DNA from: Deltaproteobacteria bacterium
Lineage (GTDB): Bacteria > Desulfobacterota > Syntrophobacteria > BM002
DNA length: 41,076 nt
NCBI GenBank assembly: GCA_022340515.1
Contig: JAJDNT010000216.1
Coordinates: forward strand, 1 to 41,076
Direction: 5' to 3'
Position 1 is the stretch's first letter, and each line of letters opens with the position of its first letter. The translations under genes were made by a program, and so were the position numbers. Below the pieces are notes generated by a model. That model saw only the letters and a program-made list of their open reading frames with translations, ran no database searches and was not told the DNA's origin. Shown piece by piece: positions 30,759 to 37,942 of the stretch.

Positions 30759-30889
30759 CAGACCCCCTCCAGGTACTCTTGTAGAAGCCTGAGTATTAGT
30801 TGCTTCAATGAGACCCCTTCCATTGCTGCTCTGACTTTTGCCTTCCGGTGCAATTCATCTGGGACGTCTCTGAGATTAATGGTTGCCAT
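30755..30889 (-). CDS. Ribbon-helix-helix antitoxin-like protein, 44 aa
   Basis: Starts at the ATG at 30889 with GAGG six bases upstream. The peptide begins MATINLRDVPDELHRKAKVR and continues with AMEGVSLKQLILRLLQEYLEG. This is the classic Arc/CopG/FitA ribbon-helix-helix layout: a beta strand (TINLRDVP) followed by two helices. Its stop codon overlaps that of the chalcone-isomerase-like gene by four bases, convergently. No toxin gene is visible next to it; 30890-31238 carries only short degenerate repeats (AATCCGAAATCCG), so it is an orphan antitoxin or a small repressor. Confidence 0.7.
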   Translation of the reverse strand: MATINLRDVPDELHRKAKVRAAMEGVSLKQLILRLLQEYLEGVC

Positions 30890-31238
30890 GGCACACCTCG
30901 GCTTTGGCATTTTGAATTGCGGATTGTGGGATGTATAATCCGAAATCCGAAAACCTAAATCGTTTGTGTATCAAGTGTAGCACATGCTACCCTTGCTGCC
31001 CTGCTAAATAATCGGCTGACAGTAGCAAAAAAACGTCCATAATTAGCAATTCTTTTCCCACTTTAATGCGGTAAATTCCCAGAAATCCTTCTTACCTAGC
31101 AGATCTAACAATAGCCTATATAGTTGTAATAATGAATTATTTATTAAGTGAATGGGCGGTGGCATGGTTATTGTTACAGAGGTGACCATTTCAATCGATG
31201 ATTTTAGATTTAAAATTGTAGATTTGAGGTGCTCCTCC

Positions 31239-31778
31239 ATGCCCTTGCCCTTGGGACATACAGCCGTTGGTCTAGCCGTTCATGATATCTATTCCAAATC
31301 TAATAACAGCGGGCATCTCTGGAAAACCCTCACCTTTATCATCGTTCTGACCAACTTGCCTGACATGGACGTTTTAATTGGACTTGCTGTGAACGGGAAC
31401 GGCAATTTCTTCCATCGCGGTCCGACTCACAGTTTTTTGTTTGCCTTGTTTATAGCTTTTATTGCATCTAACGGTTGGAGGTGCTGGTCGAAAATTCCGA
31501 GGATAAGTCCTTTGCTTTGTTTTCTCCTTGTCCTTTCTCATGTGGTGGCGGACGCTTTGCTGACAAACTCTCCGGTTTCATTCTGGTGGCCCCTTGAGTT
31601 AAATCTGAGCGATGGCCACAGCAGCTGGAGAGAAATAATAGAATCTGTTCTTTTTGGAGCCTTTCGAGACTTGGGAACAATTGTTGTCTCGGGACTGGTG
31701 ATTTTCCTCAATCGGCTGATCAGAAATCGGCCCATCCCCATACCCGTCATTCTCTCTCGTCTGGTCAAGGGACGATAA
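31239..31778 (+). CDS. YdjM-like membrane metal-dependent hydrolase
   Basis: 179 residues from the ATG at 31239 (GAGG nine bases upstream); the longer frame from 31152 has no signal. Matches the DUF457/YdjM membrane family: PLPLGHTAVGLAVHDIY, FIIVLTNLPDMDVLIGL, FFHRGPTHSFLFALFIAF and LVLSHVVADALL, with His and Asp residues (GH, DMD, HRGxTHS, SHVVAD) placed as in predicted membrane-embedded metal hydrolases. Four or five helices. E. coli YdjM is LexA-controlled, but nothing here shows SOS control. It lies upstream of the first GCYAAC site cluster. Confidence 0.8.
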   Translation: MPLPLGHTAVGLAVHDIYSKSNNSGHLWKTLTFIIVLTNLPDMDVLIGLAVNGNGNFFHRGPTHSFLFALFIAFIASNGWRCWSKIPRISPLLCFLLVLSHVVADALLTNSPVSFWWPLELNLSDGHSSWREIIESVLFGAFRDLGTIVVSGLVIFLNRLIRNRPIPIPVILSRLVKGR

Positions 31779-31827
31779 ATCTAGCCCATCCTAGGCAATT
31801 AACCTTGCTTTCATACACCACTTTTTT

Positions 31828-31943
31828 GCCAACCAAGTTAGCGCAGCCTGCTAACCAAGTTTACATTACATAATTATCTAGAAATACACACATTTTTTTA
31901 TTTACTGGAAAATTTGCTAACTTAGTTAGCAAATTTCAGTAAA
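31828..31943. promoter_or_regulatory. Three-site enhancer cluster I
   Basis: Sites GCCAACCAAGTTAGC (31828-31842), GCTAACCAAGTTTAC (31850-31864) and the perfect palindrome GCTAACTTAGTTAGC (31916-31930). Centre spacing is 22 and 66 bp. The third is embedded in a longer inverted repeat, 31901-31943, with TTTACTG and CAGTAAA ends. The third centre lies about 154 bp upstream of the predicted sigma-54 start at 32077. The rest of 31779-32050 shows no gene. Confidence 0.7.
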
Positions 31944-32049
31944 TCATCTGGGAGATTCTCCGGGGAGCCGTGCATTTTTGGCACAAAAAGATCACGTTAT
32001 ATTAAGCTCTTAGATGCTTAAGAGAAGTCGTACTCCGGGGCTTGTAAAC

Positions 32050-32066
32050 TTGGCATAAAAGTTGCC
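32050..32066 (+). promoter_or_regulatory. Sigma-54 promoter
   Basis: TTGGCATAAAAGTTGCC: GG (32052-32053), ten bases, GC (32064-32065). Close to consensus, with TTGC at -12. It drives the 32142 gene and possibly the two small genes after it. Confidence 0.75.
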
Positions 32067-32141
32067 CATAAAATGAGGCAATAACACATGGCCACTCAAA
32101 GAAAGTTTATCTTTTTCCACCGTAAATATGGCGGAATCCAC

Positions 32142-32318
32142 ATGAGCAAAAAGATCAGAGTAATACTAAGAAACGGTTTAGAGTTAACCTATGAACATGC
32201 AAGGGTTGTGGAGGGCACTAAGACATGGATTTACCAACTCAATGAAAGTGAATATCCGGAAGAACTCCTAGCTCTCATAGATCCGAATCATATTCAGGCC
32301 TTGTACGCAGAAGACTGA
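32142..32318 (+). CDS. Small hypothetical protein, 58 aa
   Basis: Start at 32142 with GGCGGA about seven bases upstream; an in-frame ATG at 32088 lies only about 11 bases after the predicted sigma-54 start. Begins MSKKIRVILRNGLELTYEHA and ends IDPNHIQALYAED. A compact beta-rich, acidic protein without Cys. No family recognised. First gene after the sigma-54 promoter at 32050. Confidence 0.65.
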   Translation: MSKKIRVILRNGLELTYEHARVVEGTKTWIYQLNESEYPEELLALIDPNHIQALYAED

Positions 32319-32459
32319 TCTCCACCTGGACCTAATAAACTTGCTTGTCTTGCCTCGAGATTATGCTCCATTCTCCTCGTTAGAGAACATTCACCAACGA
32401 CAATTGCTTTCACCCCTGGTCTCCCAAGGTAAATCCAAAGAAAGGAAGAAGGGGTAAAA

Positions 32460-32642
32460 ATGAAAACTAACTCTCAGGCGCAGTGTGCTAATTGTGAAGC
32501 CAGCTATTCCTATGTGGAGCAGGGTAGAAGAGAATACTTTGTTCCTTGGGGGGATTACTTTCTCTGTGACATGTGCCACCGGCTAGCAATTATGGAAGCA
32601 CTGCAAATTGAATCAAGACAGCCCTTTGAGCCTCCTAGATGA
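32460..32642 (+). CDS. Small zinc-finger-like protein, 60 aa
   Basis: AAGGGG lies seven bases before the ATG. Four cysteines in two CxxC pairs (AQCANCEASYSYVEQG and FLCDMCHRLA) about 25 residues apart indicate a zinc-binding treble-clef or ribbon fold. The middle is aromatic-rich (REYFVPWGDYF). No family name recognised. The leader GGGGTAAAAATG is almost the same as that of the next gene, and the three small genes run on one strand after the sigma-54 promoter, so co-expression is likely. Confidence 0.7.
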   Translation: MKTNSQAQCANCEASYSYVEQGRREYFVPWGDYFLCDMCHRLAIMEALQIESRQPFEPPR

Positions 32643-32710
32643 TATGGTTATGCTGAGCAAGTCATTTGAGGCAGAGCCTTAGAACTGCTGTCTAAGAAAG
32701 GGGGATAAAA

Positions 32711-33010
32711 ATGAGAAAAGGGCACCACAAGACTTTGTCTCAAGAGCTATCGTTCGTGCGGAAGTACTGCTTTGCCAAAACATACCCGGCTAGTGATGCA
32801 CGCTGCCGCTATGCGAAAGCTAAACTACTGATCAAATCTAGAGAAATCCCACTAGCTAATAGGTCTGAAGAAGTGGATGGAATTTTCCTCTGTCGATATC
32901 CAGATGAAAAAATGCCATTACACCAAGCATGTCTGACTTCTGAACTGGACCACTGTCCTAACGCGGAAAGAAGGAAGTTGATTGATGCGGTGTATGGGCG
33001 AGAAGTCTGA
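32711..33010 (+). CDS. Cys-containing hypothetical protein, 99 aa
   Basis: AAGGGGGATAAAAATG start context. Basic N-terminus (MRKGHHKTLSQEL), cysteines in RKYCFAKTY, ARCRYAKAK, FLCRYPDE, QACLTSE and DHCPNAERR. The five spaced cysteines with adjacent aromatic or basic residues suggest a metal- or cluster-binding module. No signal peptide. Not recognised. A REP-like palindrome follows the stop. Confidence 0.65.
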   Translation: MRKGHHKTLSQELSFVRKYCFAKTYPASDARCRYAKAKLLIKSREIPLANRSEEVDGIFLCRYPDEKMPLHQACLTSELDHCPNAERRKLIDAVYGREV

Positions 33011-33018
33011 CTAACAAA

Positions 33019-33085
33019 AAAGGGGTCAAATATACGTTTAACTCTTGTCTGCAAAACAAGAGTCAAAGGTGGACTTGACCCCTTT
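33019..33085. repeat. REP/REPIN-like nested palindrome
   Basis: AAAGGGGTCAA (33019-33029) pairs with TTGACCCCTTT (33075-33085), and inside AACTCTTGT (33040-33048) pairs with ACAAGAGT (33056-33063) around CTGCAAA. GGGGTCAA-ended palindromes are typical REP units mobilised by single-strand Y1 transposases; no such transposase is in the window. Read on the minus strand it ends in T6 and could also terminate transcription. Confidence 0.65.
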
Positions 33086-33111
33086 GTGGACAGAAACCCC
33101 GGGGGTGGTTA

Positions 33112-33405
33112 ATGAAACTGATCTTAAAGGTTGTGGAAATCAAGGGTAAATGTCCTGTCTATGAGATAGGCAACAAAATAACTCTCAGGGATGGATACAT
33201 CCTTGACCCCGAGGAAACAGACATCGTCTGCATGCACTCGTTGGCCTCGGTTCTTCCATACTATGTGGCCCTAGCCAAAGGCGTCGAGGCTAAGGAGATT
33301 GGCCTTTCCCGTAGAGATTCAAAGGAAGCTTACGTCCAATGTCTAGATCCTTGCGAGATTACTGGCGGTGGTACGGTTCGCTTAGAGATTTCCCGGCTAC
33401 AATAA
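33112..33405 (+). CDS. TIGR04076 family protein
   Basis: 97 residues. The start VVEIKGKCPVYEIGNKITL, the middle DIVCMHSLASVLPYYVALAKGVEAKEIG and the end YVQCLDPCEITGGGTVRLEISRL correspond to TIGR04076 proteins, which are common in anaerobes and have conserved cysteines in the same places (Cys in KGKCP, VCMH and the final CxxxC). Function is unknown; a metal or redox role is suggested by the cysteines. GGGGGTGG precedes the ATG. It is separated from the upstream genes by the REP-like palindrome. Confidence 0.75.
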   Translation: MKLILKVVEIKGKCPVYEIGNKITLRDGYILDPEETDIVCMHSLASVLPYYVALAKGVEAKEIGLSRRDSKEAYVQCLDPCEITGGGTVRLEISRLQ

Positions 33406-33413
33406 AAATAGTT

Positions 33414-33517
33414 GCCAAATTAGTTGACACTTTGATGCCAACTTAGTTGACTAATATAAGTCTTTAAAATATTTGATATTTTTATGGATGCTCTAAAAAC
33501 ATGCCAACTAACTTAGC
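33414..33517. promoter_or_regulatory. Three-site enhancer cluster II
   Basis: Sites GCCAAATTAGTTGAC (33414-33428), GCCAACTTAGTTGAC (33437-33451) and GCCAACTAACTTAGC (33503-33517, matching better on the minus strand). Centre spacing is 23 and 66 bp, almost the same as cluster I. The third centre lies about 146 bp upstream of the predicted sigma-54 start at 33656. No gene in 33406-33706. Confidence 0.7.
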
Positions 33518-33627
33518 GATTTCTCCATAAAAAGTTCTACCTTCCAACCCCCGACTCAGAGATCATCGTAGTTAAAAAAGATTAAATATCAGCTAGTTAC
33601 AATTAACTCATCCATTTTGCCACATAC

Positions 33628-33644
33628 TTGGCATGGCGGCTGCA
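33628..33644 (+). promoter_or_regulatory. Sigma-54 promoter of the FHA-cyclase gene
   Basis: TTGGCATGGCGGCTGCA: GG (33630-33631), ten bases, GC (33642-33643). The -12 reads CTGC. Predicted leader about 50 nt. Confidence 0.65.
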
Positions 33645-33706
33645 CTATGGATAAGTCAGAATGCAAGCAACTAGATTTTATGAGAAGTGGGGGGAGGATC
33701 TAATCC

Positions 33707-34735
33707 ATGCCAAGAACATACCTAGAATGGATAGACGAAAATAAAAAGATGCGTCGCCTCGACATAGTTGACCGGGTCTTTATAGGACGCGTCTGTAAAG
33801 GCATCGATGACACTAGGCGAATCATCTTGAAGCATCCTGCCGTGTCAAGGGATCATGTTGAAATTAACCTGACCGGGACTCAGCCAATAATTAGAGACCT
33901 GAGCAAGAATGGTACCTGGGTGAATAATGTTCGTTTGGCAGCAGGATCTGCAAGGTCACTTGAGGATGGCGATGTGGTGCGTCTGGGGGATACTCAAATC
34001 TTGGTAAGATGTCCATACCAGGCAGATGGCGCTAAGAATGATGAAATGGAATCAACCCAAACCCTGGTGACTCCGAGGGAGGTCATAGTAACCAATGTGG
34101 TTGCCGATGTCAGAGGTTTCTGCAGTATTTCCCAGATGGAGGAGTCTTACCGGGTATACGAGTTAATGAAAGAAATAATCCAGACCTTCTGCACCATCGT
34201 ACATGAACACAAAGGCACTGTTAAAGACTATAACGGAGACGAAGTTTACGCTTTCTGGGAACATGGATCCCACCTGTGCAAAGATCAGGCTGCGGCGGCT
34301 TGTTTAACCGCTTTAAAACAGGCTCAGACCGTGGACCAGATAAGGGCTAAACTAGCCGGGGTAAATCCTGCGGTGGAATCATTGCGGTTGGGGTGGGGAA
34401 TTACCACCGGCAAGGTCACCATGTCCCACTACGGCTGGAGGGTTACCGACCTGACCTTGGTGGGGGACTGTACAAATTCTGCCTTTCGCTTGTCCAGCAT
34501 GGCAAACAAGAACCTGAATAGTGAAATTGTGGTGTGCTCCCAAACAGCTGAGCTTGTCCGGAGGCTGCTACCCACAGAGGACCTTGGCCTGGTTACCCTA
34601 CGGGGTCGTTCCGGGCAGGAGCACGTTTATGGAATAAGCAGGGAGGAAGATTGCGCCAAAAGCAGACTGACCTATGAACCCTCATATGTTGGAGATAGGG
34701 TTTTAGTAACAGACTTTTCGGAAATGATCCACTAA
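33707..34735 (+). CDS. FHA domain plus class III nucleotide cyclase
   Basis: 342 residues, cytoplasmic. FHA domain about 20-102: FIGRVCKG, HPAVSRDHVEI, DLSKNGTWVNN, DGDVVRLGDT, which binds phosphothreonine peptides. Cyclase domain about 125-320: first metal Asp134 in NVVADVRGFCSIS, second Asp178 in VKDYNGDEVYAFW with substrate-contact Lys173, GWGITTGKV, and DLTLVGDCTNSAFRLSSMAN containing the transition-state Asn/Arg pair. Key residues are kept, so cAMP or cGMP synthesis is plausible. GGGGGGAGG lies about ten bases before the ATG. Its sigma-54 promoter and terminator (34755-34790) define a single-gene unit. Confidence 0.9.
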   Translation: MPRTYLEWIDENKKMRRLDIVDRVFIGRVCKGIDDTRRIILKHPAVSRDHVEINLTGTQPIIRDLSKNGTWVNNVRLAAGSARSLEDGDVVRLGDTQILVRCPYQADGAKNDEMESTQTLVTPREVIVTNVVADVRGFCSISQMEESYRVYELMKEIIQTFCTIVHEHKGTVKDYNGDEVYAFWEHGSHLCKDQAAAACLTALKQAQTVDQIRAKLAGVNPAVESLRLGWGITTGKVTMSHYGWRVTDLTLVGDCTNSAFRLSSMANKNLNSEIVVCSQTAELVRRLLPTEDLGLVTLRGRSGQEHVYGISREEDCAKSRLTYEPSYVGDRVLVTDFSEMIH

Positions 34736-34754
34736 TCACAGCTTCCAGTTTATG

Positions 34755-34790
34755 ACAGGGGGTGATGACCCCCTGTTCCTTTTCCTTTTA
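34755..34790 (+). terminator. Rho-independent terminator of the FHA-cyclase gene
   Basis: ACAGGGGG (34755-34762), TGATGA loop, CCCCCTGT (34769-34776), then TCCTTTTCCTTTT. It lies 19 bp past the stop. Confidence 0.85.
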
Positions 34791-34832
34791 CTCTCATCAA
34801 TATTTTGATAGTAATGACTAATCTCGACCTAT

Positions 34833-34861
34833 TTAACTTTTAGTTTGGCACCAGCTATAAT
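34833..34861 (+). promoter_or_regulatory. Sigma-70-type promoter of the SIMPL gene
   Basis: TTAACT (34833-34838), 17-bp spacer, TATAAT (34856-34861). The -10 is perfect, the -35 weak. Leader about 75 nt. Confidence 0.5.
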
Positions 34862-34943
34862 TCACTTAAGTGGGTAGTCCGACAACGTCATTCTGAACCA
34901 ACGGCGGATTTATGAAACATCCAGTCTAGTGAGGAGAATCTCA

Positions 34944-35636
34944 ATGAAGAGAAAATTCAGCTTCATCCTTTTTGTCATCTGCCTTTCTTTGGCCCTTGCT
35001 CAATTGACCTATGCCAAAGAAGAACCCGAATCGTCCACAATTGAGGTGGTGGGGAAGGCACGGGTCATGACCATGCCTAACGTCGCCACCGTGACATTTG
35101 CAGTGGAAACGAACAGTACAAAGGCTCAGCAGGCAGTGCGAGAAAATGCCAAGCAAACTAGCCAGCTATTAAATGCTCTGAAAGATATGGGGGGACAAAA
35201 AATCAAAATAAAGACATCAGGTTTTTCCCTGACGCCCATATACGACAAAGACAACAGGTTTCAACCCAGGGGTTATCGGGTTACGAATACGGTGATCGTG
35301 GAAACAAAAGAAATCGACCAGGTTGGGATTTTTATAGATGAAGCATCTAAAGCAGGGGTGAGTCGTATCGGGAGCCTCACATTCAGTACTGACAGTGAGG
35401 AAAAATTGAGGAAGGAAGCTGCGGTTCTGGCGGTGAAACAAGCCAAAGATGTCGCGGCAGATCTTGCCAAGGCAGCCGGGCTTACAATAAAGAGAATTGT
35501 AAAACTCAGCTATACACCTCGCGGCCCTGCACCTCTTTTCAGGATGGAGGCCATGGCCGCAGCAGCCAGAACGCCAGTCGAGGTCGGTGAGATCACTCTC
35601 GAAGAGACAGTCCAGGTAATCTTCGAAACCAATTGA
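34944..35636 (+). CDS. SIMPL (DUF541) domain periplasmic protein
   Basis: 230 residues from the ATG at 34944, which has AGGAG eight bases upstream (a GTG at 34929 overlaps that site). Signal peptide FILFVICLSLALAQLTYA, then a SIMPL domain: STIEVVGKARVMTMPNVATVTFAVE, NALKDMGGQKIKIKTSGFSLTPIYD, GYRVTNTVIVET and a helical end (AVKQAKDVAADLAKAAGLTIKRIVKLSYT). These proteins, such as E. coli YggE, are periplasmic or outer-membrane associated and linked to oxidative stress; mechanism unknown. Confidence 0.85.
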   Translation: MKRKFSFILFVICLSLALAQLTYAKEEPESSTIEVVGKARVMTMPNVATVTFAVETNSTKAQQAVRENAKQTSQLLNALKDMGGQKIKIKTSGFSLTPIYDKDNRFQPRGYRVTNTVIVETKEIDQVGIFIDEASKAGVSRIGSLTFSTDSEEKLRKEAAVLAVKQAKDVAADLAKAAGLTIKRIVKLSYTPRGPAPLFRMEAMAAAARTPVEVGEITLEETVQVIFETN

Positions 35637-35660
35637 GTGATTTTTCAATAGTATTTTGGG

Positions 35661-36734
35661 TCATGGTCTATAAATTTTTACACTCTGTAGACCAGATCTC
35701 ATTACCGCGCTTCTCAAACTGGGATTGAAAATGAAGTGAGACTTCAGATTTTTAATAAAGATGTTCCTTCTCAGTGCCCTGGTCTTTTCATAGTAGCGCT
35801 TCTCGAAACCATGGGGGGTTGAGCGCAGGGATTCTGCCAGCAAAAGGGCACTTCTAAAGGCATAGCTGAGCCCCTCTGCAGAACTTGGACTTATCCAGCC
35901 TGCAGCCTCGCCTATCAAGGCAATTCCTTTCTCGCCGGTAAATAATTGTCTTGTCTTGACAGGCCTGAGGACAAAAGCCCCCTCTCTCCATATTGTCTGG
36001 CCGAAATGGAAGCCGCAACTTCTGAGCTTGTTTTTCAAAAGATCAAACTTTTCAGCTATGTTTTGCTTTGGGTGCAGTGCTGCCCCGATTATCAAGTGCT
36101 CACCTTTTGGTATGGTCCAGCAGTAATAATCAGTGATTTCTGGATCAAATAGAGAAGTGAAGTAAGGCAAATTGTCGGCACCATCGACCCATTCTTGTAT
36201 GGCGAAATATTTTTTCGGCAAAGGGTTTCTTGCTGACATCTGGAGACGTACTTTTGAAATAGCCCCGTCAGCTCCCACCAGGATTCTCGTCTTTTCCACA
36301 TAGGTTTTGCCATGTTGAGCAAGTGTAAGTTTGAAAAAGTTATTTTCTGATGAATATGACTTGAGGCGACAATTTAACCTTAGATCAACACCTGACGGAA
36401 TGAGGGATAACAACCAACAATCGAATTTTTGCCTGTCCATGTTGATATAGTGACGTTGATAATAGCTTTCTAATCCTCGTTGGATATCTGTTGCCTTAAC
36501 AACGAAAAGTTGAGGCTCCTCCAAAACGCTTTTAGGCAGACCCAGACCCAGTTTGGACAGCATCCTTTGGGCATCCGGGGCCAAGAGTCCGCCGCAGCAT
36601 TTTCTTGCGGAAAAGGTCCCAGAGGTATCAGCATACTCTCTCTTGTCAACCAAAAGGACTCTGTAGCTTTCGCCAATGAGCCTGGCTAGGGTGGCACCCC
36701 CTGGTCCTCCTCCTATGATAGCCACGTCATACAT
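35661..36734 (-). CDS. Geranylgeranyl-reductase family FAD-dependent oxidoreductase
   Basis: 357 residues. N-terminal FAD-binding fold YDVAIIGGGPGGATLARLIG, then VLLVDKRE and the family Cys pair RKCCGGLLAPDAQRML near 46-60, second FAD motif RILVGADGAISKVR, and the conserved GIALIGEAAGWISPSSAEGLSYAF near 280-300. Members reduce isoprenoid double bonds or related substrates; in bacteria they often modify quinone or lipid side chains, but the substrate cannot be inferred here. Convergent with the SIMPL gene (25-bp gap). No convincing Shine-Dalgarno sequence is visible (ACGGAATTTTTTT before the ATG). Confidence 0.85.
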   Translation of the reverse strand: MYDVAIIGGGPGGATLARLIGESYRVLLVDKREYADTSGTFSARKCCGGLLAPDAQRMLSKLGLGLPKSVLEEPQLFVVKATDIQRGLESYYQRHYINMDRQKFDCWLLSLIPSGVDLRLNCRLKSYSSENNFFKLTLAQHGKTYVEKTRILVGADGAISKVRLQMSARNPLPKKYFAIQEWVDGADNLPYFTSLFDPEITDYYCWTIPKGEHLIIGAALHPKQNIAEKFDLLKNKLRSCGFHFGQTIWREGAFVLRPVKTRQLFTGEKGIALIGEAAGWISPSSAEGLSYAFRSALLLAESLRSTPHGFEKRYYEKTRALRRNIFIKNLKSHFIFNPSLRSAVMRSGLQSVKIYRP

Positions 36735-36858
36735 AAAAAAATTCCGTGTTGCGATCCGGCCCCTAAGTCCTGTTTAACTCATAAATCTTACTGGCCATCA
36801 TGTTCCATTTTTATCTTTACCCTTAAGGGCTGAGCACAAGCTGCCCTGCCTACAAAAG

Positions 36859-36911
36859 CTCTAACCACTTAATCGCTCAAGCTCAGGCATGATAATCTCA
36901 TTTTGCTAAGG
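36859..36911 (-). other. Probable terminal attC site
   Basis: Just past the stop of the CPBP gene. Left box CTCTAAC (36859-36865) differs from RYYYAAC at the first base. The inner part CGCTCAAGCTCAGGC resembles the L region of the neighbouring sites. The right box (GCTAAGG) is poor. This would be the last site of the array. Confidence 0.4.
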
Positions 36912-36913
36912 AA

Positions 36914-37579
36914 TCACTGAAAGACATCTTTCCAGGCCATGAGAAGATCCTGCCCATAAACCCAGTAGTAAAGGGTAGCACCGAGTAAGGCGTGAGAGAG
37001 ACCCAGAGGGAATAGAACTCGATAGCGACGGTAGAGAAAAGTCCAGAAGATTCCCGCCGGAGCGGCGGCAAGAGCGACACCGATTTCGGGAAGGTGAACT
37101 AATGAATATGCCACCCCAGTGGCGAATACGGCGACAGGAGTCGGTAAAAGAGAGAGCAACCGCCCAAGAAGATAGAACTGAAAGAGGAACTGCTGCAGTA
37201 AAGCCCATGGTAGGTACACTAAGAAAGCTACAAGAAGATGCGAGTTTAACAACCGAGTCCAACCTCCTTGCCAGCCTAATTCCCTGTAACCAAAAGAAAG
37301 TCCTATTACACCGAAGGCAAGAATCGCAGGGATTGTGAAGGCGCCAGCCAGAGCGTAGGATCGTCTTACTCGGGTCTGTTGATCGTCCCTTGGTGGAAAC
37401 TGAGCCCAGACGGAGTTCTTGGTGAATGAAGCGTTTGCGGCAATAACGGAGAGGGCGAAAATAGCAAGCAGAACATCAATGTAGATAGAGCGCTTTGGAA
37501 AGGCAACGAGGAAAATGATGGTGAGCACACCGAGGGCGAGCAGTTCAGTGAGAAGACGTCGCTTTAAAGATTGTTCCAT
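36914..37579 (-). CDS. CPBP-family membrane protein with altered catalytic motif
   Basis: 221 residues with about seven hydrophobic segments. Motif 2 (VAYSLVHLPEIG) and motif 3 (LGLSHALLGATLYYW) of the CAAX-protease/bacteriocin-processing (Abi) family are present with their histidines. Motif 1, normally EExxxR, reads WALLQQFLFQFYLLGRL, so the paired catalytic Glu are Gln. It may be an inactive or mechanistically different member, possibly in immunity or membrane stress. It is the leftmost gene of the minus-strand cassette array. No good ribosome-binding site is visible. Confidence 0.75.
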   Translation of the reverse strand: MEQSLKRRLLTELLALGVLTIIFLVAFPKRSIYIDVLLAIFALSVIAANASFTKNSVWAQFPPRDDQQTRVRRSYALAGAFTIPAILAFGVIGLSFGYRELGWQGGWTRLLNSHLLVAFLVYLPWALLQQFLFQFYLLGRLLSLLPTPVAVFATGVAYSLVHLPEIGVALAAAPAGIFWTFLYRRYRVLFPLGLSHALLGATLYYWVYGQDLLMAWKDVFQ

Positions 37580-37612
37580 AGCCCTTCTGTCCCATGCAAC
37601 TCACGGCCAGGC

Positions 37613-37855
37613 TCAACCAACAATACGCAAGGCGAAATAGGGTACCAGGTTGAACACGAATATGCTTATTTTGAAAAGGGCCATGCATTTATAGTGAATG
37701 GTATCGAATTCCTCGACAGATAACTTGAACCATTTACTATGAAACCTGTAAGTCCAATCGTGGGCCAGAACAAAAAACAAAAACCACCACAGCAGAAATC
37801 CTATGTTTATTACAGCACACCAAGCTAGGGCCTTGCGAATTATTACAAGTGTCAT
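37613..37855 (-). CDS. DUF6868-like small membrane protein
   Basis: 80 residues, GGAGG seven bases before the ATG. Two hydrophobic helices (about 8-32 and 57-78) flank the loop HDWTYRFHSKWFKLSVEEFDTIHY, which fits the DUF6868 pattern (FVLAHDW, W.KLSVE.FD.IHY, NLVPY.ALRI). Unknown function; the family is common as a lone small membrane protein. Only 33 bp separate it from the CPBP gene, with ATGCAAC as the only box-like remnant, so the two may share a cassette or an attC was deleted. Confidence 0.75.
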   Translation of the reverse strand: MTLVIIRKALAWCAVINIGFLLWWFLFFVLAHDWTYRFHSKWFKLSVEEFDTIHYKCMALFKISIFVFNLVPYFALRIVG

Positions 37856-37873
37856 AATGTTTCCTCCCTTGGA

Positions 37874-37937
37874 ATCTAACTGCCGAGCTCAGCGGCCCTG
37901 AGCCTTGTGGAAGGGGACCGGCAGCGAGTGGCTAGAT
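37874..37937 (-). other. attC site
   Basis: Left box ATCTAAC (37874-37880) perfect. Right box GCTAGAT (37931-37937) has one mismatch to GTTRRRY. Inner L-type parts TGCCGAGCTCAGCGGCCC and CGGCAGCGAGTG. It begins six bases beyond the stop of the 37943-38377 gene. Confidence 0.75.
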
Positions 37938-37942
37938 GAAAA

